From NCBI RefSeq assembly GCF_022549215.1, contig NZ_JAKZFC010000001.1:868001-932000 (forward strand): a stretch of DNA of 64,000 nt. Reading direction: 5' to 3'. This document shows positions 40,409 to 48,463 of this stretch, piece after piece (within the stretch, counting starts at the first letter, position 1; every line of letters starts with the position of its first letter). Both the position numbers and the translations under genes were made by a program. This DNA is from Solibacillus palustris (GTDB lineage: Bacteria > Bacillota > Bacilli > Bacillales_A > Planococcaceae). The notes under the pieces are model-generated. The model saw only the letters and a program-made list of their open reading frames with translations, ran no database searches and was not told the DNA's origin.

Positions 40409-42241
40409 GTGGCTGGGAAAATACCTGAACATGTAATTGAGCAGATTCGTTCACAGTCTGATATAGTCGACGTCATTAGTGACTATATGCAGCTAACGAA
40501 AAGAGGGCGCAACTATTTTGGATTATGTCCATTCCATGGGGAGCAAACACCCTCTTTTTCCGTGTCTCAAGAAAAGCAAATTTTCCACTGTTTTGGCTGT
40601 GGTGCAGGTGGAAACGCCATTACATTTGTTATGGATATTGAACACATTCCATTTCCCGATGCACTTGTAAAGTTAAGCCAGCGTGCAGGAATTCCACTCG
40701 AAGTGGAACTTGTAGGGGAACAACAGACGGAAAACAATCCTTTTTCGAAAAAAGAACAACAAATGCGAGAAGCACATGCATTTGCGGTAGAGTTTTATCA
40801 TCATATATTAATGAATACAGAAGATGGAGAGCAAGCGTTAAATTACTTGCTTGAAAGAGGATTTACACGCGACCAAATCGAAACACATCAAATAGGATGG
40901 GCAATGCCAAATTGGGACACACTGTCTATACTATTGGATCGTAAAGGATTTGATTTAGAAGATATGGCAGAGAGCGGACTTATCATCCATAAAGAGAATG
41001 ATAATAGCTATTTTGATCGCTTTAGAGGGCGCATTATGTTCCCGATTCGTGATGAAAATGGTAAAACAATCGCTTTTTCAGGTCGGATTTTAAATACGAA
41101 TGGCGACGATGCCAAATATTTAAATAGTCCAGAAACGCCAATTTTCCATAAAAGTCAGGTGCTTTACAATTTAGATAAAGCACGTGCTTCGATTCGTAAG
41201 ACAAGACAAGTAATTTTAATGGAAGGCTTTATTGATGTTTTAGCAGCAAATCGAGCAGGTGTATATAATGCAGTTGCGACGATGGGTACGTCTCTTACAT
41301 CCCAGCATATTACAAAGCTAAAGCGCTTAGTACAGCAAGTTACAGTTTGCTATGATGGTGATAATGCTGGTTTTGAGGCGGCCAAACGTGCAGCGCAAAT
41401 GCTTCACGAAGAGCAATTGAAAGTGGAAGTTTCGGTATTACCAGATAAACTTGATCCAGATGAATTTATTCGAGCAAATGGTGCTGAAGTTTTTAAAAAT
41501 CAAATTATTGATAAGCCGCATGCCTATATTGCATTTATGATGATGCATGCAAAGCGAGGGAAAAACTTTCAATTTGAAAATGATACATTGCAATATATTC
41601 AGGAAGTATTGGAAACGTTAAAAGGTGATACTTCTCCAACAGAACGAGATTTATATATTCGTCAAATCGCAGCAGATACTAACATTTCACCTGAGGCTAT
41701 TAATGCACAGCTTCGAAAATTAACAGCTGATACTGTGAAAGAACAAAAGCGAAGTCAAGTTGTATTACAAACGCCACAAAGTGAACTCGCGATGCAAGAG
41801 CGTAAAAAAGATGCAACAGATCGCGCGGAAAGTTTGTTATTAGCGCATATGCTACATGATGTAAATATAGTCAATAGGGTGCTCAAAAGTGGAAACAATG
41901 AGCCCTTTATTCACGAAGAATATTTAGCAGTTTTTGTTCGTTTAATTGGTTTTTACGAAGAATATGAATTGGCAGATTTTCACCGTTTTGTCGAGGTGTT
42001 AAACGACGCTGAGTTGCGCAAAATTGTAATGGAAGCAGCTTATATTGATCGTAATCCTGAACACGGTGAAGCTGAAATCACGGATTGCCTAAAGCAAATC
42101 GAAAAGCGTCGCCTAGAATTACAAATTGAACAATTAAAACACAATCAAAAAGAAGCGGAAAAGATGCACGAACATAGACGGGCTCTTGAAATCGCCCAAC
42201 AAATTATTGACCTTAGCAGAAAAATAAAAATGGGCATTTAA
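40409..42241 (+). CDS. dnaG: DNA primase DnaG
   Basis: Synthesises RNA primers for replication. 610 residues from a GTG after GATGGTGAT. N-terminal zinc finger CPFHGEQTPSF and FHCFGCGAGGNAI at about 40-70. The TOPRIM catalytic domain has MEGFIDVLAANRAG, and VCYDGDNAGFEAA with the metal-binding acids. The C-terminal DnaB-binding helical domain begins near 450. It forms the macromolecular-synthesis pair with sigA. yqxD, found upstream in Bacillus subtilis, is absent. Confidence 0.97.
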   Translation: MAGKIPEHVIEQIRSQSDIVDVISDYMQLTKRGRNYFGLCPFHGEQTPSFSVSQEKQIFHCFGCGAGGNAITFVMDIEHIPFPDALVKLSQRAGIPLEVELVGEQQTENNPFSKKEQQMREAHAFAVEFYHHILMNTEDGEQALNYLLERGFTRDQIETHQIGWAMPNWDTLSILLDRKGFDLEDMAESGLIIHKENDNSYFDRFRGRIMFPIRDENGKTIAFSGRILNTNGDDAKYLNSPETPIFHKSQVLYNLDKARASIRKTRQVILMEGFIDVLAANRAGVYNAVATMGTSLTSQHITKLKRLVQQVTVCYDGDNAGFEAAKRAAQMLHEEQLKVEVSVLPDKLDPDEFIRANGAEVFKNQIIDKPHAYIAFMMMHAKRGKNFQFENDTLQYIQEVLETLKGDTSPTERDLYIRQIAADTNISPEAINAQLRKLTADTVKEQKRSQVVLQTPQSELAMQERKKDATDRAESLLLAHMLHDVNIVNRVLKSGNNEPFIHEEYLAVFVRLIGFYEEYELADFHRFVEVLNDAELRKIVMEAAYIDRNPEHGEAEITDCLKQIEKRRLELQIEQLKHNQKEAEKMHEHRRALEIAQQIIDLSRKIKMGI

Positions 42242-42271
42242 CGCGATTTGTTTTTAGAAGGAGGAAGGTTT

Positions 42272-43399
42272 ATGGCGGACAAGTCAAAACATTCAAAAGA
42301 TACGATGGTAAACGGTGTTTCATTAGAACAAATTAAAAAACAACTATTAGCAAAAGCAAAATCAGTTGGCGAAATTTCGATGAAAGAAATTTCAGATACT
42401 TTAGCATTTTTTGAATTAGAAAACGAAGAAATTTTCAACTTTGCAGATGAAATCGAAAAAAGTGATGTAACAGTTGAAGGTAAAGAAGAATTTGAAGAAG
42501 AAGCACTTTCAAAGCAAGAATCAAGCGAGGAAGTTTTTGATTTAAATGATTTAAGCGTTCCTCCTGGCGTTAAAATTAATGACCCAGTTCGTATGTATTT
42601 AAAAGAAATTGGTCGAGTAGATTTACTTTCTGCTGAAGAAGAAATTCGTTTAGCAGAACGTATTGAACAAGGTGACGAAGAAGCGCGTAAACGATTAGCT
42701 GAAGCGAATTTACGTCTTGTAGTTTCGATTGCAAAGCGTTATGTAGGACGCGGAATGTTATTTTTAGACCTAATTCAAGAAGGAAATATGGGGCTTATTA
42801 AAGCAGTTGAAAAATTTGACCACCGTAAAGGGTTCAAATTCTCAACTTATGCAACATGGTGGATTCGACAAGCGATTACTCGTGCGATTGCTGACCAAGC
42901 GCGTACAATTCGTATTCCAGTACACATGGTAGAAACAATTAACAAGTTAATTCGTGTACAACGTCAACTTCTTCAAGACTTAGGTCGCGAACCATCTCCA
43001 GAGGAAATCGGAGAAGAAATGGATTTAACTCCTGAAAAAGTACGTGAAATTTTAAAAATTGCACAAGAACCAGTTTCGCTTGAAACACCAATCGGCGAAG
43101 AAGATGATTCACATTTAGGTGATTTTATCGAAGATTCAGAAGCCCAATCTCCAGCAGATCACGCGGCTTACGAATTATTAAAAGAGCAATTAGAAGACGT
43201 GCTAGACACATTAACAGATCGTGAAGAAAACGTATTACGATTACGTTTCGGTTTAGATGATGGCCGTACACGTACATTAGAAGAGGTAGGGAAAGTATTT
43301 GGTGTTACACGTGAGCGTATCCGTCAAATCGAGGCTAAAGCATTACGCAAGCTACGCCACCCATCTCGTTCAAAACGCTTAAAAGATTTCTTAGAATAA
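42272..43399 (+). CDS. sigA: RNA polymerase housekeeping sigma factor SigA (RpoD)
   Basis: Primary sigma factor. 375 residues from the ATG at 42272 with GAAGGAGGAAGG upstream; a frame from 42248 opens before that site. Region 1.1 is at the N-terminus. Region 1.2 includes [10 protein letters not shown]; region 2 has [18 protein letters not shown] and the [16 protein letters not shown] -10 recognition helix. Region 4 has [20 protein letters not shown] and ends [10 protein letters not shown]. Region 1.1 is divergent from that of Bacillus; the rest is nearly identical in pattern. Confidence 0.98.
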   Translation: MADKSKHSKDTMVNGVSLEQIKKQLLAKAKSVGEISMKEISDTLAFFELENEEIFNFADEIEKSDVTVEGKEEFEEEALSKQESSEEVFDLNDLSVPPGVKINDPVRMYLKEIGRVDLLSAEEEIRLAERIEQGDEEARKRLAEANLRLVVSIAKRYVGRGMLFLDLIQEGNMGLIKAVEKFDHRKGFKFSTYATWWIRQAITRAIADQARTIRIPVHMVETINKLIRVQRQLLQDLGREPSPEEIGEEMDLTPEKVREILKIAQEPVSLETPIGEEDDSHLGDFIEDSEAQSPADHAAYELLKEQLEDVLDTLTDREENVLRLRFGLDDGRTRTLEEVGKVFGVTRERIRQIEAKALRKLRHPSRSKRLKDFLE

Positions 43400-43406
43400 A
43401 ATTGGT

Positions 43407-43614
43407 TTAACTTTTTTGGCGGAATCTCCCTATTTCTATAAGTGGGGATGAATGGTGAGAATGTACTTAATTCAGTAGAGCTTCAAACTCCCGGCTGAAA
43501 AGGTAAACTTAAGCTAAAGGAACAAAGTCTAAGAGCGTAAAGACCTGTGACAGCGCCTTTGTGACTACCATCGTGTTGGCACAAAGCCACGGTAGACGCC
43601 TTGGTATAATTGAT
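43407..43614 (+). repeat. Composite intergenic repeat, copy H, with pseudoknot-capable end
   Basis: Lies after sigA. Parts: a hairpin GGAATCTCCC ... GTGGGGATGAATG (43421-43454), which copy G also carries at 54955-54989; TTCAGTAGAGCTTCAAACTC with CCGGCTGAA; GTCTAAGAGCGTAAAGAC; core-like CTGTGACAGCGCC; and an end GACGCCTTGGTATAATTGAT. Two interleaved stems, CTTTGTG/CACAAAG (43557-43563, 43580-43586) and CTACC..GTG/CACGGTAG (43565-43575, 43588-43595), can form a pseudoknot. Confidence 0.65.
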
Positions 43615-43794
43615 AAGAGATTGTTTGGAAAGGAATTTCTGAACAATCTTTTTTTGAGGATAATTTGAATTTGTTAGTATAAAGGTAATGGTTTTTGGAT
43701 CTATGATGCTACTTTTTACTGATGATTCGTTGACATTAATTACTTACAATAAAAGGGATAATAAAATACATATTACTAGATTTGGAGCGAAATT

Positions 43795-44346
43795 ATGTCA
43801 AATCAAAAAAAGCAAATTATTATGAATGAAATTACATTTTGGAAACAAAATAAGCTATTACCCGGGCATTATTGCGATTTTTTAATGACGCTCTATTCAG
43901 AAGGCAATCATAGTGAAGAAATTGAAGGCAAAGCTAAAAATGCGGTAATAAGCATTGAGAAACGTAAAAAGCTTAGCATGGCAACATTTTTTCCAATAGT
44001 TGCGGCTGTAATCGTTTTGTTGCTTTTCACAATCCAATATGAGTGGGTAGTAATTGGCGTTGCCGGTGTTTTTGCCGCCTGCTGCCTAGTTGGAGCGATG
44101 TATTTCGCCAAGAAAAATAAGATATTAGCGACGATGCTACAACTAGCGACTGCACTTGCCGCACTAGGTGTTACATTAAAAGCTTGTACTTCTTATTTTG
44201 ATGGCAATAATGAAATGCTCTATATATTACTGCTTGTGAACTGTGTATTTTGGTTATTAAGCGGAATTATTATGCGTATTATTTATTTTTCCATTTCAGG
44301 CGTGCTTGGCTTAATTATTATTATTGGCACGTGGATGTATTTTTAA
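43795..44346 (+). CDS. Uncharacterised multi-pass membrane protein, 183 residues
   Basis: Cytosolic N-terminus of about 60 polar residues (ITFWKQNKLLPGHYCDFLMT) followed by five membrane helices filling the rest of the protein. The last one is GVLGLIIIIGTWMYF. The ribosome site GGAG is modest and the ATG at 43795 is the best start. No family recognised; the N-terminal pattern vaguely recalls DUF2157-type membrane proteins. It stands alone between sigA and the acyl-CoA dehydrogenase gene, with its own terminator. Confidence 0.75.
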   Translation: MSNQKKQIIMNEITFWKQNKLLPGHYCDFLMTLYSEGNHSEEIEGKAKNAVISIEKRKKLSMATFFPIVAAVIVLLLFTIQYEWVVIGVAGVFAACCLVGAMYFAKKNKILATMLQLATALAALGVTLKACTSYFDGNNEMLYILLLVNCVFWLLSGIIMRIIYFSISGVLGLIIIIGTWMYF

Positions 44347-44358
44347 TAATGAATCAAG

Positions 44359-44400
44359 GCTCGTTTCATTTCCAAATAAGGAATGAAACGAGCTTTTTTT
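44359..44400 (+). terminator. Terminator after the 183-residue membrane protein
   Basis: GCTCGTTTCATT / AATGAAACGAGC stem plus TTTTTTT. Confidence 0.88.
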
Positions 44401-44502
44401 CTAGAAATATTTTAGGTAACCTGCAAAGATTTGTGTCACGCCATTAGAAAAGAAGAGGATCGAATGATAAGTAGCTCCACTTCGTATGGCAACGCATTCG
44501 TA

Positions 44503-44552
44503 ACTAACATCGTGTTGGATTCCCCTAGCACAACAAAGCGTGCCTTATAAAA
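44503..44552 (+). repeat. Fragment of the composite repeat (copy I)
   Basis: ACTAACATCGTGTTGG (44503-44518) matches 15 of 16 bases of copy H at 43564-43579, followed by a related CACAACAAAGCGTGCC. It lies upstream of the acyl-CoA dehydrogenase gene. The rest of 44401-44708 shows no gene. Confidence 0.4.
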
Positions 44553-44708
44553 ATAACCTTAGTAAACAAAAAATATTCAAAATAATAATGTCTTTAAAAT
44601 TATGAATATGACGAATATTTCTCTTAAATGTATGTATTTTTCTGTAAAAATAACAATTTTTAGATTACAATAAACTTGTAAACTACGTTGGTTGAGAGGA
44701 TGAATACA

Positions 44709-45845
44709 ATGCATTTTGATTTATCGACAGAGCAAGCAATGTTACAAAAAATGATTCGGGAATTTTCAGATGAAGTGGTAGCACCAGGAGCGGTAGAACG
44801 TGATCGAACAAAAGAATTTCCACTTGAAATTTTTAATGAGCTTTCGCAAATGGGCATTATGGGCTTACCGTTTTCTGAAGAATATGGTGGGAGTGGTGCA
44901 GATACGATTAGCTTTGCGATTGTAACGGAAGAATTGAGCCGTGTATGTGCATCAACTGGTATTACGTATTCGGCGCATATTTCTTTAGGTGGTGCGCCTT
45001 TGAATTTATTTGGCACAGAAGCTCAAAAGCAAAAATACTTAGTACCGATTTGTACAGGGGAATCATTTGGCGCATTTGGATTAACAGAACCAAATGCGGG
45101 ATCAGATGCAGGGGGAACAGAAACAACGGCCACGCTTACTAATAGGGAATACGTAATTAATGGTACGAAGGTGTTCATTACAAATGCGAGCTATGCCAAG
45201 CATCTAGCATTGACAGCTATTACAGATCGAGTTGGCGACCAAAAAGAAATTAGTTCGATCATTGTACCGACCGATGCGCCTGGTTTTACAATTAAATCAA
45301 ATTATGAAAAAATGGGCCTACATGCCTCGAATACGACTGAATTGATTTTGCAGGATGTGCATGTACCAGAGGAAAACTTGCTCGGTGTTCGTGGCAATGG
45401 ATTTAAGCAATTTTTAACAACGCTTGATGGTGGACGAATTGGTATAGCCGCAATGGCAGTTGGGATTGCGCAAGGTGCATTAAATAAAGCGCTACAATAT
45501 TCGAAAGAGCGCAAGCAATTTGGCAAAGCATTAGCAGACTTTCAGGTAACGCAGTTTAAACTTGCCGATATGGAGGTAAAAATCCAACTAGCAAGAACGT
45601 TTGTTTATAAAGCGGCATGGCTTAAAGATCAAGGGCGTCCTTTTAGTAAAGAAGCAGCGATTGCCAAATACTATGCTTCAGAAATGGCCATGGAAGTGTG
45701 TGATGAAGCAATTCAAATCCATGGTGGCTATGGTTATATGAAAGAATATGAAGTGGAACGCTTTATGCGCGATGCAAAACTGCTTGAAATTGGTGAAGGG
45801 ACTTCCGAAGTTCAAAAAATGGTTATTGCAAGACATATCTTATAA
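44709..45845 (+). CDS. Acyl-CoA dehydrogenase
   Basis: FAD-dependent enzyme that introduces the alpha-beta double bond into acyl-CoA in fatty-acid or branched-chain degradation. 378 residues from the ATG at 44709, nine bases after AGAGG. Motifs: FGLTEPNAGSDAGG, the signature GYGYMKEYEVERFMRDAK, and the catalytic Glu in GEGTSEVQ. Length and pattern are those of short-chain/butyryl type enzymes. No beta-oxidation partner lies beside it, so the exact chain length is unknown. Confidence 0.93.
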   Translation: MHFDLSTEQAMLQKMIREFSDEVVAPGAVERDRTKEFPLEIFNELSQMGIMGLPFSEEYGGSGADTISFAIVTEELSRVCASTGITYSAHISLGGAPLNLFGTEAQKQKYLVPICTGESFGAFGLTEPNAGSDAGGTETTATLTNREYVINGTKVFITNASYAKHLALTAITDRVGDQKEISSIIVPTDAPGFTIKSNYEKMGLHASNTTELILQDVHVPEENLLGVRGNGFKQFLTTLDGGRIGIAAMAVGIAQGALNKALQYSKERKQFGKALADFQVTQFKLADMEVKIQLARTFVYKAAWLKDQGRPFSKEAAIAKYYASEMAMEVCDEAIQIHGGYGYMKEYEVERFMRDAKLLEIGEGTSEVQKMVIARHIL

Positions 45846-46081
45846 TGTTATATAAAAATGGAAGAAATGTTACAAAGCTAGTAAAACTTGTTGGTTAGGT
45901 CTTTTCGTTTTTTAGAGAATCAAGTACAATTAGAATTGTTTACTAGACTTTTGTTTAGTTAGAAAAACATATTTCGTGTCAAAATGGCTCGAAATATCGT
46001 CTTTTCTGATGTGGATTTACTAGAAAAGTTTATACTTTTTTATCCACAAAAAAAGAATAATTAATGAGGGAGGGGAACTCA

Positions 46082-46417
46082 ATGAAAAACAATCCACTTA
46101 TTCCTTACGTTCTTATCATGGTATTCGGTATCGGTCTAATTTTCTTCATGTCATTTGAGGGTGCTGCTGATAAAAACAGTGCGGATGGGGAAGGTTCAGG
46201 TGCAACAGCTGAAATCAGCGGTGAAGAAGTTGCTCAAAAGAACTGTATCTCTTGTCACGGTGGTGACTTACAAGGTCAAGGTCCTGCGCCTGCAATTGCT
46301 GGTTTAGATGCTGCTCATATTCAAGAAGTAGCGTTAAACGGTCAAGGTGCGATGCCTGTTATCTTAAAAACGGAAGCAGAGGCTCAAGCAGTAGCTGAAT
46401 ATATTTCAGGACTATAA
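46082..46417 (+). CDS. cccA: Membrane-anchored cytochrome c-550
   Basis: Small electron-transfer protein on the outer face of the membrane. 111 residues from the ATG at 46082, after GGGAGGGG. An earlier ATG at 46064 lies before that site. One N-terminal membrane anchor (LIPYVLIMVFGIGLIFFMS), a Ser/Gly/Ala linker, then the heme c motif CISCH at 55-59 and a distal methionine in GAMP near 90. It lies downstream of sigA with an inserted dehydrogenase; in Bacillus subtilis cccA directly follows sigA. Confidence 0.95.
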   Translation: MKNNPLIPYVLIMVFGIGLIFFMSFEGAADKNSADGEGSGATAEISGEEVAQKNCISCHGGDLQGQGPAPAIAGLDAAHIQEVALNGQGAMPVILKTEAEAQAVAEYISGL

Positions 46418-46423
46418 TTGTAG

Positions 46424-46462
46424 AAAGTGTAGAAGTAGAACAATCTATTTCTGCACTTTTTT
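46424..46462 (+). terminator. Terminator after cccA
   Basis: AAAGTGTAGAAGTAG pairs imperfectly with CTATTTCTGCACTTTTTT. Confidence 0.8.
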
Positions 46463-46549
46463 GTTTTGTAAAAGACTTAAGCGAGACGTGTCATAGAAAT
46501 TTTTATATAATGAAAGTAATTTGTTATATAGAAAAGAGGAACTATTTTT

Positions 46550-47245
46550 ATGAACGCTCAAAAATTATCAAAACGATTGGAAACAGTGGCGTCATTTGTA
46601 CCAACAGGAGCAGTCGTAGCAGATATCGGCAGTGACCACGCTTATTTACCATGTTACTTAGTACATAAAGGAATTGCAGCACGCGCAGTTGCGGGTGAAG
46701 TCGTAAAAGGTCCTTACGATTCTGCCGTACGTCAGGTGCGCACAGAAGGGCTAACAGAAAAAATTACGGTACGTTTAGCAGATGGCCTTGCAGCAGTAGA
46801 AGAAGCAGATGGTATCACAGCTATTACAATTGCTGGTATGGGTGGTCCATTAATCGTATCCATTTTAGAAAAACACCCACAAGCCTTAAAAAATGTGACG
46901 CGTCTCATTTTACAGCCGAATATACATGCAAAGGCGATCCGCGAATGGGCACTCGAACATGGATGGGCGTTGCAGGATGAAGTGATTTTACAAGAAGACG
47001 GCAAAGTGTATGAAGTACTTGTATTGCAACGCGGCTCGATGGATTTAAATGAAGCACAAACATTACTTGGACCAAAGTTAATGAACACAAAAAGTGCGGT
47101 ATTTGTGGAAAAATGGTCACGAGAAGTAGCAAACTGGCAGCGTGTACAACAAGCGATTAGTAATGCCGAACAAACAGAGGAAAATAAAGCAAAGTTTGAT
47201 GAATTAACACATTTAATTGCGTTGGTACAGGGGGCGATTGCGTGA
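46550..47245 (+). CDS. trmK: tRNA (adenine(22)-N1)-methyltransferase TrmK
   Basis: S-adenosylmethionine enzyme making m1A22 in tRNA. 231 residues. Rossmann motif ADIGSDHAYLPCYLV near residue 24, followed by AGEVVKGPYDSA, and the conserved TIAGMGGPLIVSIL and LQPNIHAKAIREW. The C-terminal helical domain is coiled-coil-like. Its TGA stop overlaps the GTG start of the next gene (GTGA), giving the usual trmK-yqfO pair. Confidence 0.96.
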   Translation: MNAQKLSKRLETVASFVPTGAVVADIGSDHAYLPCYLVHKGIAARAVAGEVVKGPYDSAVRQVRTEGLTEKITVRLADGLAAVEEADGITAITIAGMGGPLIVSILEKHPQALKNVTRLILQPNIHAKAIREWALEHGWALQDEVILQEDGKVYEVLVLQRGSMDLNEAQTLLGPKLMNTKSAVFVEKWSREVANWQRVQQAISNAEQTEENKAKFDELTHLIALVQGAIA

Positions 47246-48363
47246 AAACCGTAAACGGTAACGAAATCATTCAACTTTTTGAATCATGGTCACCAAAAAA
47301 GTATGCCTGTATGCCGAATGACCCGATTGGCTTAGCGATTGGAACATTAAATAAACCGGTATCAAAGGTGTTAGTGACATTAGACGTTACGCATGAAGTC
47401 GTAGAAGAGGCAATTGCACAGGGCTGTGAGTTAATCATTGCCCATCACCCACCGATTTTTATGAAACTATCCAATTTACGTACAGATAATCCACAAGGTG
47501 CGCTGTACGAAAAGTGTTTAAAAAATGATATCGCAGTTTACGCAGCGCATACAAATTTAGATGTCGCTCCAGGCGGTGTTAATGATTTATTAGCGGATGC
47601 CTTACAACTAGAAAATCGACAAATTTTAGATTATTCTTATGAAGAAAAAATGATGAAGCTCGCAGTATTTGTACCAGTTGCAGAAAGTAATAGGATGCGT
47701 GAAGCGTTAGCAAAAGCTGGAGCAGGACAAATCGGAAATTATGAGGCATGTAGCTACACAGTTGTAGGTGAGGGACGTTTCCGCGCATTAGAAGGTGCGA
47801 ACCCAACAGTTGGAGAAGTGGGCGAATTGCATGTGGAGAGCGAAGAAAAAATTGAAGTAGTATTCCCACAATCAATAAAAAATAAAGTATTGAAAGCGAT
47901 GTTAAATGCACATAGCTATGAAGAGCCGGCCTATGATTTATTTGTGATGGACCTATCTACAAATGAGCAGGGGTTAGGGCGAATTGGTAAGTTGAAAGAG
48001 CCGATGACATTGCAGGACTTTGCAGAGTTTGTGAAGATTCAGTTAAATGTACCTGCCTTACGTGTAGTTGGACCATTGGATCGCACCGTTCAAAAGATTG
48101 CGGTTGTTGGTGGAGACGGCAACAAATACATTAAAACGGCAAAATTTGCGGGCGCGGATGTTTTTGTCACTGGGGATATTGGCTTCCATATGGCGCAAGA
48201 TGCAGAGGTGAATGGCCTAAGCATCGTCGACCCAGGACATCATGTGGAAAAGGTAATGATTAAAGGGGTAGCAGAAAAAATGACCGCTTTATGTGCGGAT
48301 AAAAAAATACCAGTAACATTCATTCAATCAACAATCCATACAGAGCCGTTTAAATTTATATAA
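47242..48363 (+). CDS. yqfO: Nif3-like dinuclear metal protein YqfO
   Basis: Nif3/DUF34 family, hexameric metal-binding protein of unclear role, possibly GTP cyclohydrolase I type 2-like. 373 residues, with a PII/CutA-like insert between the two Nif3 halves. Metal ligands are in IIAHHPPIF, AAHTNLD and DPGHHVEK. TrmK is coupled upstream. A bidirectional terminator follows. Confidence 0.93.
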   Translation: MKTVNGNEIIQLFESWSPKKYACMPNDPIGLAIGTLNKPVSKVLVTLDVTHEVVEEAIAQGCELIIAHHPPIFMKLSNLRTDNPQGALYEKCLKNDIAVYAAHTNLDVAPGGVNDLLADALQLENRQILDYSYEEKMMKLAVFVPVAESNRMREALAKAGAGQIGNYEACSYTVVGEGRFRALEGANPTVGEVGELHVESEEKIEVVFPQSIKNKVLKAMLNAHSYEEPAYDLFVMDLSTNEQGLGRIGKLKEPMTLQDFAEFVKIQLNVPALRVVGPLDRTVQKIAVVGGDGNKYIKTAKFAGADVFVTGDIGFHMAQDAEVNGLSIVDPGHHVEKVMIKGVAEKMTALCADKKIPVTFIQSTIHTEPFKFI

Positions 48364-48417
48364 AAGTTAAGCGCTTTAGCCTATACACTTTGAAAAAATT
48401 ATACTTTCATATATTTT

Positions 48418-48460
48418 AAAAAAGTTGTTTACTCGATTTGTTTGAGTAAACAACTTTTTT
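48418..48460. terminator. Bidirectional terminator after yqfO
   Basis: AAAAAAGTTGTTTACTC / GAGTAAACAACTTTTTT stem shared with the convergent 602-residue gene. Confidence 0.92.
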
Positions 48461-48463
48461 CTA

